Origin: Branchiostoma floridae
Taxonomy: Eukaryota > Chordata > Leptocardii > Amphioxiformes > Branchiostomatidae
Assembly: GCF_000003815.2 (NCBI RefSeq)
Contig: NC_049996.1
Coordinates: forward strand, 6,557,731 to 6,621,730
Direction of reading: 5' to 3'
DNA length: 64,000 nt
This document shows, piece by piece, positions 24,201-30,400 of the stretch. The notes under the pieces were generated by a model. That model did no database searches. It worked only from the letters and a program-made list of their open reading frames with translations, and had not been told where the DNA came from. Position numbers and translations under genes: made by a program. How positions within the stretch are numbered: position 1 is the first letter of the stretch; every line of letters starts with the position of its first letter.

Positions 24201-24238
24201 TATCCTCTGGGATCTTCACCATAAAATGTACTCACATA
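3102..24238 (-). CDS. PTPN23: PTPN23 / HD-PTP homologue, seven exons of the Bro1 domain (partial gene)
   Basis: Exons on the minus strand, in order: 24164-24238, 14839-14966, 8470-8546, 6902-6951, 5931-6062, 4987-5067 and 3102-3236. Their phases fit and they give 226 uninterrupted residues. Diagnostic stretches are DFEGCSILRKYYGQLQYLQS, FADIRFEQASILYNLGA, GMKVSCTHFQCAAGAFSYL and GQAQECLLEKSM, which follow the Bro1 domain of vertebrate PTPN23 closely and in order. They are unlike ALIX, BROX or rhophilin at the FEGCS and GQAQECLL blocks. The family's Bro1 domain binds ESCRT-III CHMP4 and helps sort ubiquitinated receptors at endosomes; the full protein adds a coiled-coil V domain, a proline-rich region and a largely inactive PTP domain. 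The first exon (start codon) was not found up to 44 kb, and the gene continues past the left edge. One intron has a GC donor. Confidence 0.95.
3453..3685. repeat. 233-bp foldback element (long inverted repeat)
   Basis: The left arm (about 3453-3534) and right arm (about 3602-3685) are inverted copies with few differences. They share the blocks CATAATGATGAAAGCT, AACTCACAGTTGCGCAA and GATATCTTCTAATGATCTGT. A spacer of about 67 bp separates them. It is a MITE-like hairpin in a PTPN23 intron. I could not fix a target duplication. Confidence 0.8.
3930..4662 (+). repeat. dispersed repeat with CTAGGGGGCCCATTAT block (LINE 3'-end-like)
   Basis: This is a recurrent family in the window, always on the plus strand (also 5630-5715, 12895-13427, 23690-24022, 57755-58446). 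Recognisable parts are TTGCATAATTAG stretches, GCTAGGGGGTCCAAACTCAC, GCTAGGGGGCCCATTAT, CAAATATCATCAGGATCCAT and a tail near CTTCTTGAGTTAT, ACAGACAGAC and GCGAAGGTAAT. It looks like the 3' untranslated end of a non-LTR retrotransposon. That assignment is inference. Confidence 0.6.
4987..5067 (-). CDS. PTPN23: PTPN23 exon GQAQECLLEKSMQDNRK
   Basis: This exon has 27 codons, phase 0 at both ends, with acceptor TTTGTATCTGTAG and donor CAG|GTACAG. It encodes GQAQECLLEKSMQDNRKPSL then VARISMQ, differing at only a few positions from the vertebrate protein. Confidence 0.95.
5153..5366. mobile_element. 214-bp TA-flanked MITE (CCGCGAA family)
   Basis: The terminal repeats begin CTGTAAATGCAG and end TGCATTTACAG, flanked on both sides by TA (5151-5152 and 5367-5368), so a Tc1/mariner-type target. 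The interior has repeated ACCACCGCGAA phrases. A second copy lies at 55459-55659 in the opposite orientation. Confidence 0.8.
5630..5715 (+). repeat. fragment of the dispersed LINE-end-like repeat
   Basis: A short piece reads CTGCAGTTCCAAAATTAGCT then GCTGGGGGCCTAAACTTGG, matching the CTGCAGTTCC...CTAGGGGGTCCAAACT block of the family at 3930-4662. The rest of 5367-5930 holds no recognised feature. Confidence 0.4.
5931..6062 (-). CDS. PTPN23: PTPN23 exon GMKVSCTHFQCAAGAFSYLR
   Basis: This exon has 44 codons, phase 0 at both ends, with acceptor TTTTTTCTAAG and donor TTG|GTAAGC. It begins GMKVSCTHFQCAAGAFSYLR, nearly identical to vertebrate PTPN23, and ends FDMLNFYINLML directly before the GQAQECLL exon. 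Confidence 0.95.
6515..6601 (+). repeat. LINE 3' tail with (TGAG)n
   Basis: The segment with GGCGACACGTCCAACCTCTG and AAGAACGGACGCTAAACC ends in a run of TGAG units at about 6583-6601. The same kind of (GTGA)n tail closes a clear LINE C-terminal remnant at 56742. I read this as the 3' end of a 5'-truncated non-LTR retrotransposon inserted in a PTPN23 intron. Confidence 0.45.
6902..6951 (-). CDS. PTPN23: PTPN23 short exon ALHSILGSTDNRMSEE
   Basis: This 50-bp exon runs from phase 1 to phase 0, after the acceptor GATTCTCTGCAG and before the donor GAG|GTAAGTAC. It encodes AALHSILGSTDNRMSEE, matching the family's ALHSMLGAMDKRVSEE. It was too short to appear as an open frame by itself and is supported by the phases and homology on both sides. 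Confidence 0.92.
6952..8469. other. PTPN23 intron; only a GAT microsatellite seen
   Basis: No exon or complete transposon was recognised here. A (GAT)n run of about seven units lies at 7911-7932. The sequence is AT-rich and the open frames are short and featureless. Confidence 0.4.
8470..8546 (-). CDS. PTPN23: PTPN23 exon with FADIRFEQASILYNLG
   Basis: This 77-bp exon runs from phase 2 to phase 1, after the acceptor TTTTGATTTCAG and before the donor G|GTAAGA. It encodes SDVYSGKLISFADIRFEQAS then ILYNLG, the part of Bro1 where the family has a conserved FEQASVLYNLGA-type helix. Confidence 0.95.
8731..10103 (+). repeat. copy 1 of a dispersed 1.4-kb duplication
   Basis: From GATAACAAGAGTTCGTAGAC to TATCAAGTTCAAGCACTAGG this segment matches 29016-30400 along its length in the same orientation, with small indels. 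Landmarks shared in order are the CTGCATGAAATGTATT phrase, CTACCTTTTTTGGTCTCAGA, ACACCCAGCAAACATCCCCC and GGCATCCCCAAAGAAACAAC. It carries a 20-codon exon-like unit on the minus strand. It lies in a PTPN23 intron. Confidence 0.85.
9697..9756 (-). CDS. exon-like 20-codon coiled-coil segment, copy 1
   Basis: On the minus strand, an acceptor TCAG and a donor GTATGTG bound 60 bp that read QKIQLSKVEENCIELECKRK, phase 0 at both ends, with a heptad-like coiled-coil pattern. The duplicated segment at 29973-30032 has the same exon with the same borders and two changed residues. I do not recognise the parent gene. It may be a displaced exon or a remnant in a repeat, not part of PTPN23. Confidence 0.4.
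10676..10772 (+). mobile_element. terminal fragment of the AGTCAAACCTGT MITE family
   Basis: The phrase TTCTTAATCATTACGAATCC through GGTGGCCGCTAATACAGGTT and TGACTGTA matches the right end of the complete element at 21109-21575. No matching left end is present nearby, so this is a truncated copy. Confidence 0.6.
10796..10975 (+). repeat. 81-bp tandem repeat, two full units and a partial
   Basis: The units start GATACCCCAAACAGTT at about 10798 and 10879 and share CAACTGTTCCAGGAGAAA and CATCTGTTTAAGGATACCAC. A third, broken unit begins near 10960. The open frame across it is only a by-product of the repeat. Confidence 0.8.
11020..11620 (+). repeat. two related copies of a dispersed repeat, with an inner palindrome
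   Basis: The block ACCACTACCGCGACAAATAA then CTGCTTGGGGATAA and ATAGGGG(C/T)G(C/G)TTTCTGAAATT occurs at about 11003-11150 and again at 11470-11620. A more diverged relative is at 25130-25260. Between the copies, around 11170-11212, GCCGGTGTCGAT and its inverse ATCGACACCGGT form a short palindrome. Confidence 0.6.
11856..12118 (-). mobile_element. 5S-rRNA-derived SINE
   Basis: Read on the minus strand, 12118 to about 12013 resembles 5S ribosomal RNA: CCCGATC, GATCTCGGAAGTTAAGCA (internal promoter box A region), CTTGGATGGGGGACC (box C region) and a final GCTGTAGCC. It is followed by a body with GGGGGTCCCGTGCTTGAGG and a TTATTATTATTA tail at 11875-11858. A 5S-like head, a non-5S body and a short simple-repeat tail are the structure of the SINE3 class. 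The head is too diverged to be a working 5S gene. Confidence 0.7.
12138..12230 (+). mobile_element. terminus of the CTAGAGTTC-family transposon
   Basis: ACTAGAGTTCCACGAACACA followed by TTCGCCAAATAATCATGCCT and AAGACTTTAAGGTCTTATTC is nearly identical to 57344-57440, and its first 40 bases match ends at 25403 and (inverted) 28188. I read it as one end of a DNA transposon. The other end of this copy was not identified. Confidence 0.5.
12314..12891 (-). mobile_element. internally deleted mariner element, 578 bp, TA-flanked
   Basis: The ends are inverted repeats of about 39 bp beginning CGAGGGGCGTGCAAT, with three differences, flanked by TA at 12312-12313 and 12892-12893. The minus strand encodes the transposase N-terminus from 12708 (MEPVECRAVIRFLYLKGRTP, then a second helix-turn-helix with PSYDLVKRWHPEF and a GRPS linker). 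It then jumps to the C-terminal end (RWEKCITLGDSYEEKD) in another frame. The catalytic domain with its acidic triad is missing. The flanks join into a continuous copy of the dispersed repeat (ACATATGTGAC at 3950), so it inserted into an older element. Confidence 0.92.
12409..12708 (-). pseudogene. mariner transposase remnant (DNA-binding part only)
   Basis: About 80 codons keep the paired helix-turn-helix region that binds the terminal repeats. After PGRPSCAIDEASV the frame runs into joined downstream sequence and loses homology. Without the DDE/D core it cannot cut DNA. A protein from it, if made, could only bind ends. Confidence 0.85.
12895..13427 (+). repeat. dispersed LINE-end-like repeat, split by the mariner
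   Basis: This copy has the family landmarks GCTAGGGGGCCCATTATCGA, CTTCTCGAGTTATGAATTCC and a tail CTCGGCGAAGGTAATTATTG. Its 5' part (about 12240-12313) lies on the far side of the mariner insertion. A second, shorter module with ACTCGAATACCAAATATCAT follows within the same copy. Confidence 0.65.
13441..14119. other. PTPN23 intron with no recognised feature
   Basis: No coding exon, terminal repeat or simple repeat of note was found, apart from a short (TG)n run near 13778-13790. Confidence 0.35.
14125..14432. repeat. foldback element with arms of about 105 bp
   Basis: The left arm (about 14140-14243) and right arm (about 14323-14430) are inverted copies. Shared blocks are ACATAATGATACAATTTT, CGTACACAAAATAAAGCGCT, AACAAGCTTTCGATCAGTCC and TCTCAAGTTGTAATGACCCA. 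The loop holds GCACTTCCGGAACGGAAGTG, itself a palindrome. It sits beside the PTPN23 exon at 14839. Confidence 0.85.
14839..14966 (-). CDS. PTPN23: PTPN23 exon with the FEGCSILRKYYGQLQYLQ block
   Basis: This 128-bp exon runs from phase 0 to phase 2, after the acceptor TTTACCTTACAG and before the donor TG|GTGAGA. It encodes CAVQVSQDFEGCSILRKYYG and continues through QSRFPMGDGGDAAVPFT. This is the most PTPN23-specific part of the window. The split tryptophan codon is completed by the first base of the exon at 8546. Confidence 0.95.
15391..15815 (-). mobile_element. tRNA-derived SINE
   Basis: On the minus strand the head at 15815-15742 has RNA polymerase III box A-like TAGCACAGCGGT (15808-15797) and box B GGTTCAAATCC (15765-15755), spaced as in a tRNA. 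It is followed by a body with TTGGGAAAGGCACTTAACAC, GGTCCCGTGTCTGGGG and TTAAAGAACCCGCCACAC. Near its far end a unit of about 60 bp (GTCTGGAGCGAGCTGCCATT) is repeated twice (15391-15505). The head does not fold into a good tRNA cloverleaf, so it is not a tRNA gene. Confidence 0.75.
16798..17190 (-). mobile_element. truncated copy of the AGTCAAACCTGT MITE family
   Basis: The segment is the reverse complement of the inner part of 21109-21575: it shares GGCCACGGCCACACGATTTCC, TGATACAGAAACACTGCCT and ACACATGATTTCAGT in inverted order. It ends at 17187 with CAGGTTTGACTGTA. Its left terminal repeat is missing. Confidence 0.7.
17579..20043 (+). mobile_element. composite-transposon-like structure: two 661-bp copies flanking 1.1 kb
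   Basis: Copies at 17579-18239 and 19383-20043 are direct repeats, almost identical (a handful of substitutions). Each has short imperfect inverted ends (GGTGCACACCCCAGTT at the start; the inverse of CTGGTGTGTGCCCCC at the end). The bases outside are ATAA on the far left (17575-17578) and ATAA on the far right (20044-20047), while both inner borders are TTAA (18240-18243 and 19379-19382). That is the pattern of a unit that moved as a whole, or of recombination between two insertions. No transposase is visible. Confidence 0.65.
18240..19382. promoter_or_regulatory. segment between the paired copies, with perfect CRE octamers
   Basis: TGACGTCA, the consensus cAMP-response element, occurs at 18604-18611 and 19016-19023, with a near match TGACGTAA at 19192-19199. 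A short minus-strand frame starting at 18581 (MPASQCRSNCETCKCDFKVP) ends by a GT donor-like site close to the first CRE. This suggests a promoter with a first exon, but no further exon was found. I cannot assign a gene. Confidence 0.35.
20048..21106. other. no recognised gene
   Basis: A 102-codon frame (20101-20409, plus) shows no known motif. The stretch up to 21106 contains no terminal repeats or exon signals I can support. Confidence 0.35.
21109..21575. mobile_element. 467-bp TA-flanked MITE, AGTCAAACCTGT family
   Basis: The left end CAGTCAAACCTGTCTATGGC and right end GCTAATACAGGTTTGACTG are inverted repeats flanked by TA (21107-21108 and 21576-21577). The interior shows a second inverted pair, GGCCACTATAGACAGGTTTG near 21165. 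Partial copies are at 10676-10772 and 16798-17190. Confidence 0.8.
21578..23689. other. PTPN23 intron with repeat fragments but no gene
   Basis: This stretch contains poly(A) (22419-22435), a GAA/CAT-rich area near 22840-22960 and phrases repeated elsewhere (CCTAGGCCTTA at 22498, inverse of 17257; ATATTTTCTTGAAT-like end near 22700, inverse of 16245). No coding exon was found. Confidence 0.35.
23690..24022 (+). repeat. dispersed LINE-end-like repeat copy
   Basis: Landmarks are CTGTAGTTCCAGAAGAAGCC, ACTAGGGGGCCAAAAG, GTTCCACTGCAGTACTGCAA and TTCTCAAGTTATGCTGG. It is more diverged than the copies at 3930 and 57755. It ends about 140 bp from the PTPN23 exon. Confidence 0.6.
24164..24238 (-). 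CDS. PTPN23: PTPN23 exon, N-terminal Bro1 segment, followed by a GC-AG intron
   Basis: This exon has 25 codons, phase 0 at both ends, and reads YVSTFYGEDPRGYDEEIRKL followed by RQLQQ. A good acceptor (CTTCATTGCAG) precedes it. The donor is CAG|GCAAGT, the consensus of the rare GC-AG class, and not GT. The next exon is 9.2 kb downstream, beyond the composite and SINE elements. Confidence 0.93.
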
Positions 24239-25084
24239 CTGCAATGAAGACAAGATGAAACTTTCACATCTGACAAAATTCAGCATATCAAAATAATAAC
24301 TAGAGTTTGGGGACCTCATACCTCCATGAAATATTTAGTGCTTTTTTGTGGATGGTATGTATGTTTATAGTCGGTTGTATTTGAGAGTAATGGTTATATA
24401 ATATAAATGTTATGGGAAAGTAGTGGTGTATTTATTTAATGACACAGAGGATGTCCATCTGATTAGTAATTATCAAAATGTGACACTTAATTGTGTAATG
24501 TGCGTTTAAGAGGTCGACGGCATATGGTAGCGTGGTGTTCCTTAAGCTTGATGTTTGGCATTTAAAATGTCTAAGGTTGTCAGCATTATTGAGGTTCGAC
24601 TATGTGCCTCAGAGCTGTGTGGTGGGAGGAAGTTGGGAAACTCAGAAAGAAGAAGGGATGTGGCCAACTTTAGTCAGATGGTGATTTGATTTTCCACCAA
24701 TATGTCATAACATCAGCTGTTTACACGGTACAAAAACGAGATGCACACTTTCCTCTGACAGCCCTACACCAACTGTAAGATGAATACTTGGCGCCAACCC
24801 CGTCTGCTAAAAAACAAGTACCATTGGCTACGAAAGAGATAACTAACAACTGTCCCTTATCGTAACAAAATCAGAACATCTGTATCGCCCATAAAACTTC
24901 TGACACCCAACCCAGATGAGAGGACCTACTGGCATTTTAATCACCATGTCACTCAAATCAGCAGTACAGTATGTGAGACATCCATACCTGTTAAGCATTA
25001 TCGTTAAATGAACCTCAACTTCTTACAATTATACTTACGCTTCACATCTCCATGATATCCTAAGCAGACATAAATAAAACTAAT

Positions 25085-25402
25085 TATCATATTAAAAAAA
25101 CTCGGGGTTCCCCAAACAGCTGTCACCTCACCATCTGCTTGGAGCTAAGCCCATTAACAAACACATAAAGCACGATGCCTGTACCAATATATCTCAAATA
25201 TAGGGGTGATTTCTGATATTATTACATCGATTATAACGACAGATACGGCTCCCAAAATCTCATCGATTCGAGCTTTCATCACACCCCACCAACACAACAA
25301 GTATGAAACCAATCCATCCAGCCGTTCTTGAGTAATCATCTACACAGACAGAGACACATAACAGAAAATATAACCTCCATTCCATGACATTTCATGGAGG
25401 TA
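25085..25402 (+). repeat. diverged relative of the 11020-11620 repeat
   Basis: It shares CCCCAAACAGCTGTCACCTC, CATCTGCTTGGAGC, ATATAGGGGTGATTTCTGAT and ATTACATCGATTATAA with the copies at 11020-11620. It ends in a CATCCAGCCGTTCTTGAGT, ACAGACAGAGACA and TTTCATGGAGGTAA tail typical of the dispersed 3'-end repeats. Confidence 0.5.
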
Positions 25403-25551
25403 ACTAGCGTTCCACGAACACATACCTTTGCCAAATAAACCAGGTTCTTTTTATCGGTCTTTCTATTGGGTGCAAAATTTGAATAGGAAACCTTATGGAT
25501 GTGTTTTCAAGATCATATCTATGAAATAACACAAATATCATTACATATAAG

Positions 25552-25966
25552 TAGGGGTGGGTACCGGTACAGAAAATTCAGGTCCAGGTCCAGAGGATCA
25601 GGTCCAGGTCCGGACCTGAACCTGATTCAGCATGACCCATACCAATGGTTCATTTCACTACAAAGAAATCTGTTTGGGGGAGTATCAGACTCGCACTCGC
25701 GTTTTAAAATCCTACAATGCTAACTCACCTGTACGATTGACTGTAATACTTGGCAGAAATGACTATAAACTCTACTCTACTTCACTCTTGTTATTTTCTT
25801 CCACTTGCAAGCGCCAAAACGTGTGAATGCCTGATCAAATAATCTGTTAATTTCCTAATAGGTCCAACATCCGGTCCACCAAATTTTTTCAGGTCCGGTA
25901 TTTCTGGACCGGTCCAATGAGAAAAACCAGTTTTGTACCGGTTCACTGTACCGGTACCCAGCCCTA
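25552..25966. mobile_element. 415-bp non-autonomous hAT-type element with 8-bp duplication
   Basis: The left end TAGGGGTGGGTACCGGTACA and the inverted right end TAGGGCTGGGTACCGGTACA differ at one base. The eight bases CATATAAG precede (25544-25551) and follow (25967-25974) the element. An 8-bp duplication and TAGGG-type ends are hallmarks of the hAT superfamily. The interior has CAGGTCCAGGTCC-type subterminal repeats near both ends. There is no transposase. Confidence 0.9.
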
Positions 25967-26028
25967 CATATAAGTCATCATCAACAAACATAAAATCTAC
26001 AAAAAACACAGAATATTTCATGGAGGTA

Positions 26029-27996
26029 CTCTCACCTCTCAAATAAACGTACCGGTACGTTTATTTTTTTCCGCCTCAGAATCCACCCGGTACGTCCTTA
26101 TTTTAGACGGTACGTTTATTTTTTTTTCAAATTGGGGCTTTTTTGACTAACCAGGGACCTCACAAATATTGAAAGTTGGAATTTTCTGCCCATATTTCCG
26201 CGGTATTTTTGCTCAAAATTCACTAAATCTATCTAAAAAGTATCATTTTCCCCACGTAAATCTGTTGTTTACGTTGTTGAAAGTTGCCGACAATCAGCAG
26301 TGGTGCGTGCAGGGGCCTGCCCAGAGACCAGCGCCCCCTGAAGGGCGGAGTTTTCTTGAGAGAAGCAGCTTGAGAGCTTCTCCGGCAAAAGTCTCAAATT
26401 ACCCACTAGCTTGATTTCACATCCACCGGCAGGTAAATTTAGAAGTGTGCAACTAATCTTGGACAAGAAAAAAAAATCCAATAAAGATATGGAAAGATTT
26501 CAAGTGTGTTCTCTTCGAATTTCCGATGCATTTTATCTCTGTTTACATTGTCTGAGGCCAGCACGTGAGCCAGCCCTCTGTGTAGGCCTCCCCTAATGGA
26601 ATGCGCCCCCAAGGAGGCGGAGTTCTAATATCCCAAGCTTTGTAAGCGGTGCCGCCTGTGATCATGGAGCCGGGAAGTCTACTACGGTACTAGGGGTGTG
26701 CCGTTGGCACCATCACAACATTTCTGTTAGATGTCGCATTCTCAGCTATATGTCGATCTTTCCCTGGTAACTTCTACACTAAAATATATTTCTTTTTACC
26801 AACTGAAGGTAAAGTTGTGGATACAGAAAAATTCTAGTTCATGCTGCTTGTAAAGTTGTTTAAAAACTAAAAGATTATCCTTGCTCCAACAGAGTACTCA
26901 GGTCTCTCATGCATGTAACACTTTTGGGGGAGTGGCTACAGTGCTGAGTCTATGATCGAAACATTTGGGGGAAGTTGTGTTTATTTTGGTCGCTACTCTG
27001 TAACCTTTTCTAAAGCAGCGTGCAAAATACCCACTTGCACACTTGCACATTGCAACCACTTTTTGCTTGGTGCAACTTACTTCTGAACTCAGGTTGCACA
27101 GGGTGCAACCTTAGATTCTGAGCCTCAGAACTTGATTTTGTTGTCAATTTACTTGGAAGAAATAAATGAACCAAGGCAACTCCATTTCATATTAGCCAAA
27201 TATGTATGTATTGTACCTTTTTTCCCCTAGAAATTAGTGAATTGTAGGTGGTGCAACTTGAAATTCAGTTGTGCAACCTTGTTTTTGCCCCAGGTTGCAC
27301 ACCGTGCAACCTGGCTCAGAAAAGTATTTTGTACACTGTAAAGATAAACCTGGCCAAATTACAATTTACTATTGTCTCTAAGTTTCCACTCAGTATTTTG
27401 AAATACAATATTACAAAATACCCTTTTGTATTTCTAAATTTGGAATCTTTTTCTAACTTGAAATGTGTTCTTTCCCTGCCTTCAAGTGAACTGTTCCCCT
27501 AGATTATACAATGAATGGCATGAATGAAAGAGCTCTAATTATAACTTGTAGGAATTACACGGGATTGCTCTGGAAGACTGTGAAACTGTTAGAGCTGTCC
27601 AGCTTTCTTTCTGAACTGGGGGTTATTTCTTTTATAAACATGTACATGTAGTCATGCATAGTCATGTTTGCCAAAAATAATTTTTGCCATTAGTGTTTTT
27701 ACAATGTCAAACTAGTTTATTATTTACTTACTACAATTTTTTAAGATGTAAAGGTAAATCTTAAAGATATGAGCTAACAAGTTGCCAAGAATACACCAAA
27801 AACCATTGGTACTCAGGCATAAATAAGTAAAAAGAACCTATCTGATCATCTTCTCTTGGACAGAAGTAGTATGGACACAGTTTACATGTCATTGGGTATT
27901 TTTCCGGGGGGTACTTTTATTCCAGGGGGTACGTTTATTAGATTTTGAAGATTTGTCCGGGGGGTACTTTTATTACTTCTATTTGAGAGGTGAGAG
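26029..27996. mobile_element. 1.97-kb TA-flanked DNA transposon
   Basis: The ends CTCTCACCTCTCAAATA and TATTTGAGAGGTGAGAG are perfect inverted repeats of 17 bp, flanked by TA (26027-26028 and 27997-27998). The left part carries CGTACCGGTACG blocks, also seen at the window start; the right part has CCGGGGGGTAC repeats. An 84-codon frame at 27248-27502 shows no transposase motif. It inserted into the right end of the element that starts at 24300, so it is the younger of the two. Confidence 0.85.
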
Positions 27997-28144
27997 TATG
28001 AGGTCGCCGAACTCTAGTTCAATATCAAAAATTTGACAAGGTCAAATTCTTTTTTTAACAGGATTGTGCCTTTGTAATACATGATGTAAATCATAGGTAA
28101 TGAGTAGCATATTTATGTCTAAAGACATCTTTCTACATAACAAA

Positions 28145-28190
28145 CCTGGTTCATTTGGCAAAGGTATGATTTCGTCGAACTCTAGTTGTT
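28145..28190 (-). mobile_element. transposon end (CTAGAGTTCGACGA)
   Basis: Inverse of 25403-25446: both contain CATACCTTTGCCAAAT then AACCAGGTT. It belongs to the same end family as 12138 and 57344. Its partner may be 25403, which would give interleaved elements. Confidence 0.5.
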
Positions 28191-29015
28191 GATGCAACCA
28201 ATAGGAGCACAGTGTTCCTAGGTCAAAAAGTTAAGTCTGGAGGCCTGATATCCAAGATTCGTACTTCCGGTGCCGTTAATAATCATGATTGACAGGATTA
28301 TGCACGCCCATGGATAAGTTTTGTCATCATGAACGCTCCAAAACAGATCTGAAGCAATAGGAAACGTTTTTTTCGGAACCTCCTCGCGAGGTAGTATTGA
28401 AACGGTTTCTTCCTTATCCGGAATTGCAAATTTGCATCATGAACGCAAAAGCGGCGCAATTCGTTTTACATCCGGGCAAGTGCGTTCATATTTGGTGGCG
28501 TCACAGGGAAAAAGTACAATTTTTGATCTGTCATTCGGGTGTTTCGGCCACGTTTTCAATCATAAAATTCGTTTTTATTATCGGGCCTCCTCCTGTTTGA
28601 CTGATGACCCAGAAGTCTTGATACCGCAGGTTAATGTGTCAGGAGATCCAGTGGAAATGTCATAGCATGGCATATATCGGGACCACAATGTTTTCAGAGG
28701 CATTTCCAAGGTCATGACAGAACCAGGCTTCAGTAAGACATTGGTTCAATTTCTATCAAAGACCCATAATTTGACACAGAAGTACAAGTTTGGGCAAGAT
28801 CACAACAACCTCAGGGGTCAGAGGTCGCATTACCATGCATTTTCAAGGAGCTGAAACGGTTTGCAAGTTTGCATCGTGAACGCAAAATGCAAACCGTTTC
28901 CTGTCGTTTGCTGTCGGATTTCCAGGCCTAACCGATGGAACCGTTTCATTTTTTGAACGGGGCCTAGATGCAAAGACGCCACGGGACTTGTTTGTGACCC
29001 CAGATTGGACTCTGG
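28191..29015. other. no gene; short palindrome in a repeated motif
   Basis: The phrase GAAACGGTTT with GCATC(A/G)TGAACGCAAAA recurs near 28398-28450 and 28852-28910, the second time as an inverted pair AAACGGTTTGCA / TGCAAACCGTTT. I see no coding exon. Confidence 0.35.
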
Positions 29016-30400
29016 GATAACAAGAGTTCGTAGACCTCAGGCCTGCATGAAATGTATTAGGTGTCTGTAGACCTATTGTGTATTTTTTTTCCTTTTCGTC
29101 CATGGTTGCGTATTTTTACCGTGTTGGTTGTGCACCATGCAAAAGTCTGAAATTCCATTTTCAGAATGTGTAAGTTTGGGCATGGATGAACATTAATTAT
29201 TTTGGATTTCTTAAGCATGTAACCAACCACAGTACCTTAAAGTTATTGAGACGACTTTTCCTACCTTTTTTGGTCTCAGAGTCAGATGGCCCATGTAGTT
29301 GTTCTGTCACATATGATATATTCAGTACTGATATCTTCCTATTTCAATGTACTGACCTAATGCAGCTGCTAAATCTCCTTATTGTACCAATGATATTCAT
29401 TAAAGATTTATTTCTGGAGTGTTATATCACTTGACACTGGAAGGTTATTTGCATAATTTGAAAAATTATATTTTTACAGTAGTTCCATAGACAATATGAA
29501 TAGTGGTAGGCCCCATCCAGCAGCATTAGGGTGGTATGATATTTTGTTCAATCTGTCCAACTAAAACCTAAATCTCCTGAAGTACCTAAGCCAAATTTTA
29601 CAGCAGAATTTACTACTCAAAATGTCCTTGTCAATCCCATTCATAAATGGCAAGCTGCTGGCAACTTTAAAAAGTTCAGAAAGCTACATCGTAGTCAGAG
29701 TGAACACCCAGCAAACATCCCCCCAAATCAATGAGCAGCTGCTTAGAGGAGGAAACAATTTCATCATATTTTTGCAGTGACAAAATGCAACAAACGATAC
29801 CAAATTTAAAACAAAACAAAGCCTCTACCACTTAACCTTGCCCGTGCTATAGATTAAGCAGGCCCAAAAATCAAGCAAATATGACTAGCCCCAAACTACA
29901 AATTACCTGCATACAATACGGAAATGGCATCCCCAAAGAAACAACAAGAAACAGGAAAAATCATACACATACCTTTGTCTTACACTCAAGCTCTATACAT
30001 TTCTCCTCCACTTTAGAAAGTTGTATCTTCTGCTGATTGCCAAACAGGGTAAAGGAACTTGTACCAGAACATTAAACCCAGTACTACACAGCTCTCAAAA
30101 CACCACAAACTCGGACTAAGAAGCAAACTCAAACTGTACCTAACAAATACAGCAACAGATACTAGACTAAGTATATCATCTGGCAGGTCAGACACTGTTG
30201 ATACAAAGTAACCTGATACATTGAAGGTGGCCCAGGCCAGATGATGGTTCTAGGTGTAAACTTAAAGACCTCTCAATCAACCAAAACAGATGATGGTTCT
30301 ACCCAACCCAACCGTCAGCAACCAAGCAGATATTGGGGGGATGCCCCAACCACACCAAAACAGGGTCAACCTATACAGTATCAAGTTCAAGCACTAGGAG
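29016..30400 (+). repeat. copy 2 of the dispersed 1.4-kb duplication
   Basis: Same orientation as 8731-10103 and alike throughout, with small indels (for example an extra ATTATTTTGGATTTC near 29195). It continues into the tandem repeats of about 150 bp that start at 30381, whereas copy 1 stops there. It carries the second copy of the small coiled-coil exon. Confidence 0.85.
29973..30032 (-). CDS. exon-like 20-codon coiled-coil segment, copy 2
   Basis: Reads QKIQLSKVEEKCIELECKTK between a TCAG acceptor and a GTATGTG donor on the minus strand, phase 0 at both ends. Compared with copy 1, both differences are single-base amino-acid changes and the frame and splice sites are kept. It could be a real exon of an unrecognised coiled-coil gene. 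No neighbouring exon was identified with confidence. Confidence 0.4.

Larger units (their letters stand above)
24300..28018. mobile_element. outer DNA transposon with CTAGAGTT ends, holding nested insertions
   Basis: The left end CTAGAGTTTGGGGACCTCAT then ACCTCCATGAAATATT is matched in inverse at the right by AATATTTCATGGAGGTA (26012-26028), continued after an inserted element by TGAGGTCGCCGAACTCTAG (27999-28018). Removing 26029-27996 and one TA restores the right end exactly. A target duplication for the outer element is not clear. A second pair of related ends (25403 and 28188) interleaves with it, so the history is more complex than one insertion. Confidence 0.6.
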
